A stretch of 64,000 nucleotides of DNA from an uncultured Collinsella sp. Lineage in GTDB: Bacteria > Actinomycetota > Coriobacteriia > Coriobacteriales > Coriobacteriaceae. The notes beneath the pieces are model-generated. The model made no database searches, was not told the origin of the DNA, and worked only from the letters and a program-made list of their open reading frames with translations. This document shows positions 16,333-26,479 of the stretch, piece after piece. The position numbers were made by a program, and so were the translations under genes. Numbering within the stretch: the stretch's first letter is position 1; every line of letters starts with the position of its first letter. The DNA lies in contig UQLA01000009.1 in NCBI GenBank assembly GCA_900541745.1, forward strand, positions 1-64,000, given 5' to 3'.

Positions 16333-19300
16333 CTACCGACGCTTGGTAAACACGAACACGCCGACGATGGCGAGGCCGATCACGCCGGCCGCTACGCCGA
16401 CAATGGCGAGCGGGTTGAAGCCAGACTCCTGTGCCGGAGCCGCAGCGGACTTCCTGGCGGTGGTTGCAGCAGAAGAGCCCGCGTCAGACTTGCCAGACTT
16501 GTCGTCCTTCTTGTCAGACTTCTTATCGGACTTGTCGGAATCCTTCTTGGAATCCTCGCCGTCCTTGGTCTCGGTCGCAGTCGTGGTAGACGACACCGGC
16601 TTCTGGCCAGGCGAAACGGCGCCGCCAGGCTGCTGGCCGTTTGTGCCGCTACCGGAGTTACTATCATTGCCAGAGCCGCCCGCATTGCCATTGGAGCCGC
16701 CGTTACCGCCAGGGTTAACGGCATTCTTGGTCCACTTGGCATACAGTGTCATATCAGCCACGACAGCAGCGCTAAAGTCATACGCCTCCGTGCAGGCCTC
16801 ATCCTTGTACCAACCGGCGAAGGTATAACCCTCGCGTGTGGGGTCGGCAGGCTTTACCAGCTTGTTTCCCTTAAACACGGCAGAACTCGAAGACGACCCA
16901 TCACCATATGCCAAAACAACGTTAATGCCGTCACTCAGACGGAACAGCGTGCCGGAATCGTTGATGTAGTAGAGGTTGCCGTAACGGTCGGAAACAACAG
17001 GCGAATCGCAGTACTCGTTGTGCCCTGATGCGTCATATGCCAAGGTCGCTTCGGCATCGCCCATCTTGTAACGGTAGACACCGCCACCGGAGATGCGGTT
17101 TCCCTTGTTATCGAGCTGAGCACCGTTGACCGTAAAGTACACATAGGTTCCCTCGGCCTGCTTTGAGACCAGCGGCGAAGCCTTAATGCCACCCGCAGGC
17201 AGTGCGGCACCGTCAGAACCAGAGACAAGCTTGACGCCCATCGTCTTAAGGTCAACGATTGCCAGCGCAGACGCATCGCCCTTTTCGCCACCAATCAGCA
17301 ATGTGTTTTCATCAAGAAGCGTCGGGATCGAAGCGCAGCCCGTCAAACCAAGATCGACGCTCTTTTCGGACAGCGACAGCTCGCTCCGCAGCGAATCATC
17401 GAACGAAATCACATGCAGTCTGCCGTCGCGCGTGACCAAATACATGGTTTTGCCGTCCTGCGACACCACGATGCTCGAGTTTGTCGTTACGCCGAGGGCG
17501 AGCTCACCCAATACCTCACCGGTCTTTTGATCAAGCACCTCTACCGTTCCGGAAGACGTGGGAACCACGAACTTACCGTCCACGACAACACCGCCGGTCC
17601 AGTAATAACCCTCGTCCGCGTTATTGTGCTTCCAGACTACCTTGCCCGATTGGATGTCAATGCAGACCACAAAGCCGTTGACGAACTTGGTTATGTCGCT
17701 AGTCCCATCAGCCGTCCCAATATACAGATAGTCGCCGTCGACCGTCAGCGACGAGCTCGCCTGAGCCTCAGCGCTTACCGCCGATGTCATCCAAACCGTC
17801 TTGAGCTTGTCGACCGTCAGAGCCTGTACCGAGCCACCGCTGAGCGGTACCATGACCAGACCCTTTGCGTACACGGGACGAGCAGTGTAGCTCACGCTAG
17901 CCTTGAGCTTCGCAGATGAGGCCACTTCGCCCGTCTGGCAATCAATCTTAAGAAGCTGGTCATTGACCACCAAATAGATATAGCCGTCAACGATCACTGG
18001 CTCGCTCGCGTTTGCATAGCTTCCGTCAGCATACCGCTTGTAGTTAAACGTCCAAGCTTCTGCCGTGGTACCCGTGGGGGTGTCCGCACCCGTTACCGCA
18101 TTTCCAAAGCCATTGGCGTCAGATTTGGAATCGACGGGCCTATCGGCGTCTGGCTCAACAACAATGCCGTCCACAAGCTCGGCAGGTCGCTTGCCGTCGA
18201 CCAGATAGCGCCAGACGAGCTTGTCTCCGGAGTTAAGTTTGGCCTCATCCAGGCTATCGTCGATGCGGGCACCGTTGACGTATGCCTGCCAATGGCTAGT
18301 CGACTTATTGGCCAAAACCGTACCGTCAACAGTCGACGTCACACTATAAAGCTCGACGCCACCCAAACCATACGGACGCAGATTGATGAGCTGGAAGTCA
18401 ATACCGAGGCCCTCAAAATAGCGCTTGGTAACTTCCTGCACCGTCGAGCCTTCATCGACAGCAAGGGATGCTTCCCCTGCCCACATCTGGGACATCTTGC
18501 CGTCATCTACGCCATAAAGCGTCGCGGAAACCGTAATCTGCTTGGCGGCATTCTTAGTCCACTTGGCGTACAGGGTAACGTCGCCGGAGACGGGCGTCGA
18601 GAAGTCGTAGGCCCGCGTGCACCCCGCATCGGAGTACCAGCCGGCGAACGTGTAGCCCTCGCGCGCGGGGTCTTCCGGCCTGGCGGCCGCCTTGCCGTCC
18701 TCGACCTTCTGCGCGGCGACCGCGGAGCCCTCGCCCGCGTCGAACGTCACGGTGTGGATGGCAGGGGCCTCGGGCACCTCGTATACCCAAGAGACGTCGT
18801 CGCCGCCCTTGAGCACAATGCTGCTCGCGCCGAGCTGCGCATACTCACCGTTAACCACAAGCGACCAGTATGCCCACCGGTTGTTACCCATGTCGACGGT
18901 GCCGAGCACGCGGCCGTCGGGAGACGTAATGCTATTGAGCCTCCAGCCGTACTGGGTGTCCGGCGTGGCGTCGTACACGAGACCCGCCTGCTCAAACAGA
19001 GCTTCGGAAAGGTCGGCCGCCGTCGCGCCCTCGGGGAGCTCGAGCGTAGTCTTGTCCGCCCAAACCTGGCTCTTGTTCTCGGCATCGACGCCAGCCACCG
19101 AGCCGGTAACCGAAATGGTTGCGGGAACTTCCTTCTTGCTCCACTTGGCGTAGACCGTGACGTCGGACGAAATGGCCGAATCAAAGTCGAACGGCTGCGT
19201 CCCGCCCGCATCGGCGAACCAGCCATCGAAGGTATAGCCTTCGCGCTCGGGGTCGGCAGGCTTCACGGCCTTGCCCCCCTCGTCGACCGCCTGGTCCGCA

Positions 19301-22300
19301 ACGGCCGATCCCTCGCCCGTGTCAAAGCGAACGGTGAAGGTCTTGACGGCAGGAGCCTCCTTGCCGGCGATAGCAAACAAGCTGCCCGAGTCGTTTATGT
19401 AGTAGAGCGTGCCGTCGGCACCGACCGCGGGCGTGCACATGCCATAGTCCCGGCTGGCCGAAGCGGGGGTATAGATCTCCTCGGCGGCCGCATCCCCGAC
19501 CTTGTAGCGGTAGAGCGCTCCGGGTTTGTTGTTGCCCGTGAAGTACACGTAGGTGGCGTCGCCCTGCTGGGAGACGACCGGGGTGGACTTGACCTCGCCC
19601 GAAATGTAGCCGGTCGTCGTCTTGGAGACAGACGCGATAACGGACATGTCGTCGGTATCGATGACCGTCAGCTGACCGTAATAGCTGCCGTACTTACCCG
19701 CTCGATCAGCGCTCACGCCGCCGACGTAGATCCTGTTACCGGCGAGAACCGGCGTCGAGGTGGGACCGAACGACTCGGCGCCCTTGCCATCTTTGCCGCT
19801 ATTGGAAATCGCAACCTTGCCGAGCTCCGTCAGGACGCCAGCGGTACCGACACCGAGCTTGTGCAGGTAGCCGTCGTAGCTGACGACGTAGACAACCTTG
19901 CCACCGGGCGCGACCGTGACCCCGGACCTCACGGAGGCGCCAAGGCTCAGGCTCGAGACCGACTTGCCCGTGGCGAGATCGACGGTCTCGACCGTACCGT
20001 CCATGTTGCCGACAAAGCCGTAGTCTCCCGACACGCCCATGCCGGTCCAGTAGTAGTTGGCCTTGGCGCCGACAGCCTGCTGCTTCCAGATAGTCCTGCC
20101 GGTCGCCAGGTCAAGGCAGACGGAGTAGCCGCCCGGGCCGGACCAGCCGGCGCTCGTCTGGAAATAGACCTTGCCGGCAGACACCGTAAGGTTGCCCTGG
20201 CACTGCTGCGCGCCGCCCTCGCCATCGGGGAGCTTCTCGCTCACCCAAACGGTCGTGAGGGTATCTGCCGTCAGCGCCTGCACGCGCCCGTCACCTAATG
20301 GGACAAGCACCAGGCCGTCTGCATATGCCATGCGGGACACAGACGAGATGGCACTTACGAGCTTGGCACTCTTAACGACATCACCGGTCTTAGTATCACG
20401 CTGGTAGAGCGAATTGCCCGCCGCGATAAAGAGGTAGTCGCCGGCGGTAATCGGTTCGGAGACATACGTGGACCAGTCGGACGACTCCTTGAGCTTGGCG
20501 ACCCATTTTTCCTCGGCAGCGCCCGTGGGGGTCGGAGCCTCAGTAGTGCCCGTTCCGGCCGCGGGCCACGAGCTGCTCCAGTCGGGGCCCTTAGCACTCG
20601 GGTCGACGACAACGCCGTCGACCTCGGTTGCCGGCTGTTTAAAGTTATAGAGATAGACCAGGGACAGGGAGTCACCCGGCTTAACCTTGTAGCTCGAAAC
20701 GCCCTCGGAGGCAGATTCGCCGTTGACGTAGAAGCCCCAGCTGCGAGAGTAATCTGCCGTGGTGCCCAGCTCCACTCCGCCGGCAGACGTAATCGACTTG
20801 ACGAACACGCCCCAGGACTCGGTGGGGGCATCGTATGCCAGACCGGCGGCATCGAGCGCCTGCTTGATGAGGTCCCAAGCAGTAGCGCCAGAGCCGGCGG
20901 CATATGTCACGGCGACGCTGTTGAGCCAGGCATCCTGCACCGGCGTCGCGGCATCCGGGTTTTTGACGCCCACGATCGAGACCGTGGCGGACTCATCCTT
21001 GGTCCACTTGGCGTACAGGGTAACGTCGCCGGAGACGGGCGTCGAGAAGTCGTAGGCCCGCGTGCACCCCGCATCGGAGTACCAGCCGGCGAACGTGTAG
21101 CCCTCGCGCGCGGGGTCTTCCGGCCTGGCGGCCGCCTTGCCGTCCTCGACCTTCTGCGCGGCGACCGCGGAGCCCTCGCCCGCGTCGAACGTCACGGTGT
21201 GGGTAATCACCGCAAAGCCGTCAACATAACGGTATTCGACAACGTCACCCGGCTGGACAGCATATTGCTTCGCACCGACATCCGCCATGGTGCCGTTGAC
21301 GTAGAACGACCAATAGCGATAGGGAGCATTCCAATCAGAAGCAAGAATGCGGCCATCCTTGGTCTTCAGCGAAATCAGGCCAAGTGAGTTGGTCTCAAAA
21401 TCGGTGCAGCCGGCGTTCTCGAGCACTTGCTCGAGAACATCCTCTGCAGTCTTATGGTCATCATACTGAACGGGGACCTGAGTCAAAGGCACAATGGACT
21501 CGGGCGAACGCTCGGAGTCGCCAGCGTAACCCGTGAGCCCCGTCACGCCCGCTTTAACGATAATCGTCTTTCCGGCATTAGGATCTTCGACGCCAGTTGT
21601 ACCCAGAACCGTCAGTGTTGCCGAGACATCCTGGTTCGCAAGCTTGGCATACGTGGCATTGTCGGAATAACGCTCGGCATAGCGAGCATACTTCTCACTC
21701 GTCAAGCAAGACGAGATCGTAACCTTCGTGTTGTACCGCGGCTGCGTGACCTTCAGGTTCTCGGCTGTGACAACGGAGCTGTTGCTCGACTTAAACAGGC
21801 GCCAGTCCTGACCGGACATTGCGTCATAGCCAGGCAGATCAACCGGCACGACGCCCAAGTCGGTCGAATCGGTCGTTGCCTTGTTGTAGCTCCAGGCAAG
21901 GTTGCCGTCGGCATCAAGATAAGCCTTCTGGAACGCGTGCATGTCGGTCGAAACGGCACTAGCGTCCTGGCCATTCAAGATGGCAGCGGCGTAGCCGGCC
22001 TTAGCCTGCTCCATAAGGGAAAGCTCAGCATCAAGCTCGTCCTGGTCCTGCGGAGCAATCGCAAAGTCGAGGGTCTTACTAGCCGTGACCTCGGAGTTCG
22101 ACTTGTCGGTCACCGTGAGGGTGATCTTGGTCTTCGCCGCCTCGGTGCCAGGCAACGGCTGGTAGACCGTGCCCTTGTAGCCGTTGAACGTAATGTCATC
22201 GGTGCTGGCAGAGTACTTGACCTCGTAATACTTGCCGTCGATATTGAGCGTGCTCGTGCGCGGCATCTGCAGGTCGGCGGTTAGGCCGTCCTTGTCGGCA

Positions 22301-25300
22301 ACCGTTTCGGTACCGGAGTACTTGATGTTGTCGTAGGTAAAGGCCGCATCGACCTTCTCCTGGAGCGCCTTCTTGTCGGCGGCGACCTTCTCGGGATCGC
22401 CCTTGACGGTGAGCTTGAAGTCGTGCGAGCCGGCAAGCTTGATATCGCCGCTCGTAACCGTAACCTTGGCGGTCAGTGTCACGTCTCGATCGCTCGATGC
22501 GCGCGAAACCTTACCTGTCTTATCTTCCCAGCTATAACCAGAAACAAACAGGCGCTCGGTGTCGGAGCTTGTCCATTCAACAGAGAATTTCTTTGCGGAA
22601 CCCGCCTTGTACGGAAGCGTGACATTTTGGGTCACGCCATCGGCGGACTCGCCCGACGCGTAGCCAATCAGCAGGGATTCGGCGGCACTGTCAAGAAGGT
22701 CTTGCAGCTTGGCCTCGTCCCAAGCCACCTGAACTGTCTTGTTGGGCTGGTAATACTCGGTCTTGCCATCGCGCGACAGTTCAAACGCCACATCGGCGCT
22801 ACGCAGACCGTCGATGTTGTAACCGGTGTAGTCGTTGGGGTCAATGAAGAAGAACGTCACATCGCCGTTGGTCTTATCCTGGGCGTCGGAGATACCAACC
22901 GTAGCCTTGGCGTCCTCGGCCTTAAAGGCAACGCCGCCCTCGGAGACCTTGACGTCAATATCGGTAAAGCCCAAATCGGCAAGCTGCGCCTTCAGCACGT
23001 CATTGACGTTGCCGCCCTTGGCGCTGTAATCAACGGCGATCTGTTTATTGGCATCGTTGAGCTTTTGGACTGCGGCCTCAAGAGAGCCTGCGGCGATCAC
23101 GGGATTGGCAGAGACGAGCTCGACCGTCGAGCTACCGCTCGTGGCGACAGCCTTCAGATACTTGCCCGCGGCAGAAGCCGAGACCGTCGCCTCGGCGCCC
23201 GACATATCGGGCAGCAGCGTCCAGTCGGCCGCCGGAGCTTTCGCGTCGTCGGCCGCATACCAAGCAACAGTCGCCTGGTCAGTGACATCGATACCATTGG
23301 TGGTCGAACCGTCGGCGCGCTTAGCCTGCGCCGTCGCCTTGACGCTATCACCCGAGACGAGATGGGTCGAATCGCTATTGATCTGCGGCGTAGTTGTCAC
23401 GCGCAGCAGGCTATACTCCCCCGCCGCGGTAACGCTATCGGGCGAAACCCACTCAACGGTGTTGTCGAGGGCGTTCGCCGTAACTTTGATGCGCTTGCCA
23501 ACAAGCGCGTCCGAAATGGTCAGGCTGCCATCGGTCGTATCGATGCCGTCGGTGAGCTCGGCCCAATCGGCATCGCCCTCGCCCTTGGCATACCACGCCA
23601 TGGTGAGCTCGGCATCGTCGGGCACGTCCTTGGTCGAGCCCGACCAGCTTCCCGGCACTTGCACACTCGGCGTGATCTTCGAACCCACGCTCAGCGTAAC
23701 GTTCTTATCGGCAAGCTCAATGCCCGCCAGCTTGTACTGACCCTTAAGCGTCACGGGGCCGAGCGGGGCAACGGACTGCGTGCCGCCGTAGGAGCTCTTC
23801 TTCTGCGTGCTGGAAACGGTATTTTCGCTCGTAACCTTCACGCGCAGGTACTTGCCGGCATAGGCGGCGTCAACGGTATAGGTGGCCTCGGTGGCACCGG
23901 GGATATCGGTATAGGCGGAGTCGTGGCTCGAGCTGCTGTTTGCATACTGCCACTGGTAGGTCACATTATCGGTGCGGTCGATATAGTGATAGTTGGAGCC
24001 GTCCTTTTTGCGCACCTTAGTCTTGAGCGTATCGCCTACGTGCACGCCATTGGTGGCGGGAGAGCCCTCAAACTGTACGTCGTACAGCTCAACCTGGCCC
24101 GCGACGGAAACGGGACCCGCCGCATAGTAGGGCTTCTGCTCGCCGTAACCGCCGTTGGCCTTGGCCACGACGTAGTAACCCTTAAGGGCGGCGGTCACCG
24201 TCAGGGTGTTGCCGGTCTCACCCTCGATAGGCGTGTTGCACGAGCTCGCGTAGTTCGAGGTGCCCTTATACCACTGCCACGTGACATGTGAATCGGTGGT
24301 AACGTCGGTGGAACCCGCCTTGGCGGTCGCCGTAATCGTGGAACCAACCTCGACTTTGCCCGAAGTCGGGCTCATAGTCACGCTCGTGACATTAATTGAA
24401 CCGGCGGCAGCAACGAGAGCGCCCGTCGAGTTGGTCAAGCTCGAAGAGCCGATCTTCGAGGACACCTTGCACTTGAGGTACTTGCCGCCCAAAGCGTCGG
24501 TTAGCTCGAGGGTTTCACCCGTGGCACCCGCAATGTCGGTATACGTGCCACTCTTGGTGTTAGAGCTCTGCCACTGATAGTTGAGCTTGCTCGCGTCGAC
24601 GAACGCGCCGTACGCGCCGCCCTTCTCCTTGGCGCGGGCCTTAGCGGTATCCCCCACCGCAAAGACGCTCGTGTTGTCCTTGGTGTTAACGATAGACACG
24701 GCCGAAAGTTCGACCGCACCGGCCTGTTTGACCTTGCTGGAAGTGGTCTTGTTCACCGTGTTGACGCCAGCGTTGGCCTCGACCCTGATGTACTTGCCCT
24801 CAAGGTCGTCGCCCACCACGAGCGTAGCGCCCGTCTCGCCCTCGATCTTGGTAAATCCCGAGTACTGCGAGGTGGATGCGGACCACGTGTAGGTGACCTT
24901 GGCATCGGCGGGGGCTTGCTGATAATAGCTTATGTACGGAGTCGCCGTCAGGGTATCGCCTATGCTCGGCGTGTCGCTATTCAGCTTGACGCTGTTAAGC
25001 TCCATCTGACCGGCGCCCAGCACGGGACCGGGGATGTAATTAGCGTTGATGCCCGATCCGTACGCAGCGGGACCATAGTAGTCCTTGCCGTCTGCCGTAA
25101 CCTTGCAGATGAAGTACTTGCCCACCATAGCGTCGGTAACGGTGAGCGACTGCTCGTGGCCTACGACCTCGGTGTAGTCGGCGACATTGCCGCTGGCCCT
25201 GGTCGTGCCGGCGAGCCAGGTGTAAGTCCAGGTGCCGGGATTGGCAACGGACTCAGTCGAAGTGCCGTACCAGTCGTCCTCGACCTCATCGAACATATTT

Positions 25301-25815
25301 GCCCAGAGTGTATCGCCCGCGCTGAGCGCACCAGACTTCGTGGAATACGAGTTGTCCTTATCCTTGGCGTCCTGGATATAGACCTTGGCCTCGCTCGAAA
25401 GCGTCGTGGCAGAAGCGGCGGCAACGGCGTTCTTCTGCTCCGAGACAGCAGGCACCGCGGGAGAGCTCTCGGACTCAGTCGCGTTGTCTGCGGCGGTGTC
25501 AGCACCATTCGCGGCACCCGCAGTTGCGCCCTGATCTGCGCCGACGCCATCGGCAGCAGCGCTCGCCGCAGCACCGTTCGCGCCGGTGCCGGCAGCAGCG
25601 CCATCGTCGGCCGCCGCGCCCTCGCCGCCCGTTGCGGCCTGAGCCACGGCCTCGGCAATGCCCTCGGCACCCTCAGCCCAAAGTTGCGCCGGCGTGGTGC
25701 CAAAAGCCATGGCAAAAGCCAGGAACGCCACCAGACCGCGCTTGGCTACGCCACGGGCAATCGCTCCATGACGACGCCACGAGGCGCGCTGGCACTCGTC
25801 CTCAAACATATCCAT
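16333..25815 (-). CDS. Giant surface protein with DUF4430 domains and beta-propellers
   Basis: This is a 3160-residue exported protein. In order it has a long signal peptide, an Ala-rich linker, at least eight Ig-like repeats of about 90 residues (DNA 25300-23050), a bacterial-Ig/helical region, and DUF4430 domain 1 (about 21580-21205). B-repeat 1, DUF4430 domain 2, a PQQ-like propeller (about 20500-19370), B-repeat 2 and DUF4430 domain 3 follow. B-repeat 3, DUF4430 domain 4, a second propeller (about 18100-16900), B-repeat 4, a charged linker and a C-terminal membrane helix ending FTKRR complete it. DUF4430 resembles the C-terminal domain of transcobalamin and intrinsic factor. There is no LPxTG motif. 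The ATG at 25815 follows AGGAG; frames reading further upstream run through the riboswitch. Corrinoid capture is my inference from domains plus regulation. Confidence 0.85.
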   Translation of the reverse strand: MDMFEDECQRASWRRHGAIARGVAKRGLVAFLAFAMAFGTTPAQLWAEGAEGIAEAVAQAATGGEGAAADDGAAAGTGANGAAASAAADGVGADQGATAGAANGADTAADNATESESSPAVPAVSEQKNAVAAASATTLSSEAKVYIQDAKDKDNSYSTKSGALSAGDTLWANMFDEVEDDWYGTSTESVANPGTWTYTWLAGTTRASGNVADYTEVVGHEQSLTVTDAMVGKYFICKVTADGKDYYGPAAYGSGINANYIPGPVLGAGQMELNSVKLNSDTPSIGDTLTATPYISYYQQAPADAKVTYTWSASTSQYSGFTKIEGETGATLVVGDDLEGKYIRVEANAGVNTVNKTTSSKVKQAGAVELSAVSIVNTKDNTSVFAVGDTAKARAKEKGGAYGAFVDASKLNYQWQSSNTKSGTYTDIAGATGETLELTDALGGKYLKCKVSSKIGSSSLTNSTGALVAAAGSINVTSVTMSPTSGKVEVGSTITATAKAGSTDVTTDSHVTWQWYKGTSNYASSCNTPIEGETGNTLTVTAALKGYYVVAKANGGYGEQKPYYAAGPVSVAGQVELYDVQFEGSPATNGVHVGDTLKTKVRKKDGSNYHYIDRTDNVTYQWQYANSSSSHDSAYTDIPGATEATYTVDAAYAGKYLRVKVTSENTVSSTQKKSSYGGTQSVAPLGPVTLKGQYKLAGIELADKNVTLSVGSKITPSVQVPGSWSGSTKDVPDDAELTMAWYAKGEGDADWAELTDGIDTTDGSLTISDALVGKRIKVTANALDNTVEWVSPDSVTAAGEYSLLRVTTTPQINSDSTHLVSGDSVKATAQAKRADGSTTNGIDVTDQATVAWYAADDAKAPAADWTLLPDMSGAEATVSASAAGKYLKAVATSGSSTVELVSANPVIAAGSLEAAVQKLNDANKQIAVDYSAKGGNVNDVLKAQLADLGFTDIDVKVSEGGVAFKAEDAKATVGISDAQDKTNGDVTFFFIDPNDYTGYNIDGLRSADVAFELSRDGKTEYYQPNKTVQVAWDEAKLQDLLDSAAESLLIGYASGESADGVTQNVTLPYKAGSAKKFSVEWTSSDTERLFVSGYSWEDKTGKVSRASSDRDVTLTAKVTVTSGDIKLAGSHDFKLTVKGDPEKVAADKKALQEKVDAAFTYDNIKYSGTETVADKDGLTADLQMPRTSTLNIDGKYYEVKYSASTDDITFNGYKGTVYQPLPGTEAAKTKITLTVTDKSNSEVTASKTLDFAIAPQDQDELDAELSLMEQAKAGYAAAILNGQDASAVSTDMHAFQKAYLDADGNLAWSYNKATTDSTDLGVVPVDLPGYDAMSGQDWRLFKSSNSSVVTAENLKVTQPRYNTKVTISSCLTSEKYARYAERYSDNATYAKLANQDVSATLTVLGTTGVEDPNAGKTIIVKAGVTGLTGYAGDSERSPESIVPLTQVPVQYDDHKTAEDVLEQVLENAGCTDFETNSLGLISLKTKDGRILASDWNAPYRYWSFYVNGTMADVGAKQYAVQPGDVVEYRYVDGFAVITHTVTFDAGEGSAVAAQKVEDGKAAARPEDPAREGYTFAGWYSDAGCTRAYDFSTPVSGDVTLYAKWTKDESATVSIVGVKNPDAATPVQDAWLNSVAVTYAAGSGATAWDLIKQALDAAGLAYDAPTESWGVFVKSITSAGGVELGTTADYSRSWGFYVNGESASEGVSSYKVKPGDSLSLVYLYNFKQPATEVDGVVVDPSAKGPDWSSSWPAAGTGTTEAPTPTGAAEEKWVAKLKESSDWSTYVSEPITAGDYLFIAAGNSLYQRDTKTGDVVKSAKLVSAISSVSRMAYADGLVLVPLGDGRVQALTADTLTTVWVSEKLPDGEGGAQQCQGNLTVSAGKVYFQTSAGWSGPGGYSVCLDLATGRTIWKQQAVGAKANYYWTGMGVSGDYGFVGNMDGTVETVDLATGKSVSSLSLGASVRSGVTVAPGGKVVYVVSYDGYLHKLGVGTAGVLTELGKVAISNSGKDGKGAESFGPTSTPVLAGNRIYVGGVSADRAGKYGSYYGQLTVIDTDDMSVIASVSKTTTGYISGEVKSTPVVSQQGDATYVYFTGNNKPGALYRYKVGDAAAEEIYTPASASRDYGMCTPAVGADGTLYYINDSGSLFAIAGKEAPAVKTFTVRFDTGEGSAVADQAVDEGGKAVKPADPEREGYTFDGWFADAGGTQPFDFDSAISSDVTVYAKWSKKEVPATISVTGSVAGVDAENKSQVWADKTTLELPEGATAADLSEALFEQAGLVYDATPDTQYGWRLNSITSPDGRVLGTVDMGNNRWAYWSLVVNGEYAQLGASSIVLKGGDDVSWVYEVPEAPAIHTVTFDAGEGSAVAAQKVEDGKAAARPEDPAREGYTFAGWYSDAGCTRAYDFSTPVSGDVTLYAKWTKNAAKQITVSATLYGVDDGKMSQMWAGEASLAVDEGSTVQEVTKRYFEGLGIDFQLINLRPYGLGGVELYSVTSTVDGTVLANKSTSHWQAYVNGARIDDSLDEAKLNSGDKLVWRYLVDGKRPAELVDGIVVEPDADRPVDSKSDANGFGNAVTGADTPTGTTAEAWTFNYKRYADGSYANASEPVIVDGYIYLVVNDQLLKIDCQTGEVASSAKLKASVSYTARPVYAKGLVMVPLSGGSVQALTVDKLKTVWMTSAVSAEAQASSSLTVDGDYLYIGTADGTSDITKFVNGFVVCIDIQSGKVVWKHNNADEGYYWTGGVVVDGKFVVPTSSGTVEVLDQKTGEVLGELALGVTTNSSIVVSQDGKTMYLVTRDGRLHVISFDDSLRSELSLSEKSVDLGLTGCASIPTLLDENTLLIGGEKGDASALAIVDLKTMGVKLVSGSDGAALPAGGIKASPLVSKQAEGTYVYFTVNGAQLDNKGNRISGGGVYRYKMGDAEATLAYDASGHNEYCDSPVVSDRYGNLYYINDSGTLFRLSDGINVVLAYGDGSSSSSAVFKGNKLVKPADPTREGYTFAGWYKDEACTEAYDFSAAVVADMTLYAKWTKNAVNPGGNGGSNGNAGGSGNDSNSGSGTNGQQPGGAVSPGQKPVSSTTTATETKDGEDSKKDSDKSDKKSDKKDDKSGKSDAGSSAATTARKSAAAPAQESGFNPLAIVGVAAGVIGLAIVGVFVFTKRR
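18557..18757 (-). repeat. 201-bp perfect direct repeat, copy 1 (B-repeat 3)
   Basis: Identical base for base to 21002-21202 in the same orientation. It encodes one whole InlB-type B-repeat with the TFDAGEGSAV, GYTFAGWYSD and VTLYAKWTK blocks. The other two B-repeats in this gene (about 19335-19135 and 16870-16730) are clearly diverged. Confidence 0.95.
21002..21202 (-). repeat. 201-bp perfect direct repeat, copy 2 (B-repeat 1)
   Basis: Identical to 18557-18757, 2445 bp away in the same frame. The total absence of silent changes indicates recent duplication or ongoing gene conversion; recombination between copies would remove one propeller and two DUF4430 domains in frame. Confidence 0.95.
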
Positions 25816-25949
25816 TTGTCTCCTATTGTCTGCACTTGGAGCATTGCCCAGCGGCTGCCCCACGTCATCGCGCACATTGCGCTCGAGTACCCCCATCGGG
25901 GTCCCCCTTCCCTCCAGAGCCCAACGCGTACCGGCGGCATGCGCCACGG

Positions 25950-26132
25950 TCGCGTGCAAGATGGGAGGCGATCCGACTTAACCTTACCGACCCGGGCGCG
26001 CCGTCCGATCTGCGACGCGAACATCCCGGGCCAAGAGGAATTACGGTTACTGGTACAGCCGGGGACTTGCACCCCGATTCTCCCAAACGCGCAGGAAAAC
26101 CGCGCATTCGTGCGTCTCCGCACCACCATCTA
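25950..26132 (-). promoter_or_regulatory. Cobalamin riboswitch
   Basis: Read on the minus strand, the conserved core is plain: GGGAGAATCGGGGTGCAAGT (26084-26065) followed by CCCCGGCTGTACCAGTAACC and GTAAT, matching the B12-box consensus GTGnAAnTCC ... GCnGTnCCnGCAACTGTAA. The closing segment AAGTCGGATCGCCTCCC (about 25980-25964) matches the usual 3' side. It lies about 135 bp upstream of the giant surface gene start. Cobalamin binding normally represses the downstream gene. A GC-rich hairpin (GACCCC/GGGGGT, around 25890-25906) lies between riboswitch and start but has no U-tract, so control may be translational. Confidence 0.88.
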
Positions 26133-26140
26133 GGCCATCG

Positions 26141-26169
26141 ATTATTACTGTCAGTATGGTAGCACGCAA
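26141..26169 (-). promoter_or_regulatory. Putative sigma70-type promoter for riboswitch transcript
   Basis: TTGCGT (26169-26164) and AATAAT (26146-26141) are separated by 17 bases just upstream of the riboswitch. The -10 matches five of six consensus bases and the -35 only three. Confidence 0.4.
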
Positions 26170-26260
26170 AAGGGCCCCGCACGCAGGCGAAGCCCAAGGT
26201 AAAAGCTATGGTTTGCGATAGGAAAGACTGTCGTCGGACCTTGCAAGAACAGCCCGTTTC

Positions 26261-26411
26261 AAAACTATGCCGGATTACGGGGTTGATTCAGCACTTCGCA
26301 ACCATATCTGCCGTTTTCGAAAACCAACGACTCATCTACCTGCGGTTTTAAAAGTGCGAATTTCGGTATGCTCGAGGTTCGGCACTCCAGCCCCGTAAAC
26401 CGGCATAGTTT
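26261..26411. repeat. Structured intergenic repeat, family D, copy 1
   Basis: A 21-bp terminal inverted repeat (26262-26282 with 26391-26411, one mismatch) encloses about 108 bp. The interior, read on the minus strand, has CGAACCT, AAAACCGCAGGTAGA (26349-26335) and CAGATATGGT (26310-26301) in the same order as the copy at 45107-45266, which lies in the opposite orientation. It sits downstream of the aarF-like gene. Together with the riboswitch it accounts for most of the 25816-26479 gap. Confidence 0.85.
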
Positions 26412-26479
26412 CGTTCGAACCAACCCACGCCGGCGCGACCCAAAGCAAAATAACCCGTTTCCCCGACCCCGGGAAATCG

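Noticed and set aside
18292..24291. Several 300-670-codon frames antisense to the giant surface gene
   Set aside because: They are reading-frame shadows. The sense strand encodes clear repeated domains, and the antisense translations are Arg/Gly-rich without homology-like patterns.
25816..25959. 48-residue N-terminal extension of the giant surface protein
   Set aside because: The extension lies between the riboswitch and the true start, lacks a ribosome binding site and would put 48 residues in front of the signal peptide. AGGAG marks the ATG at 25815.
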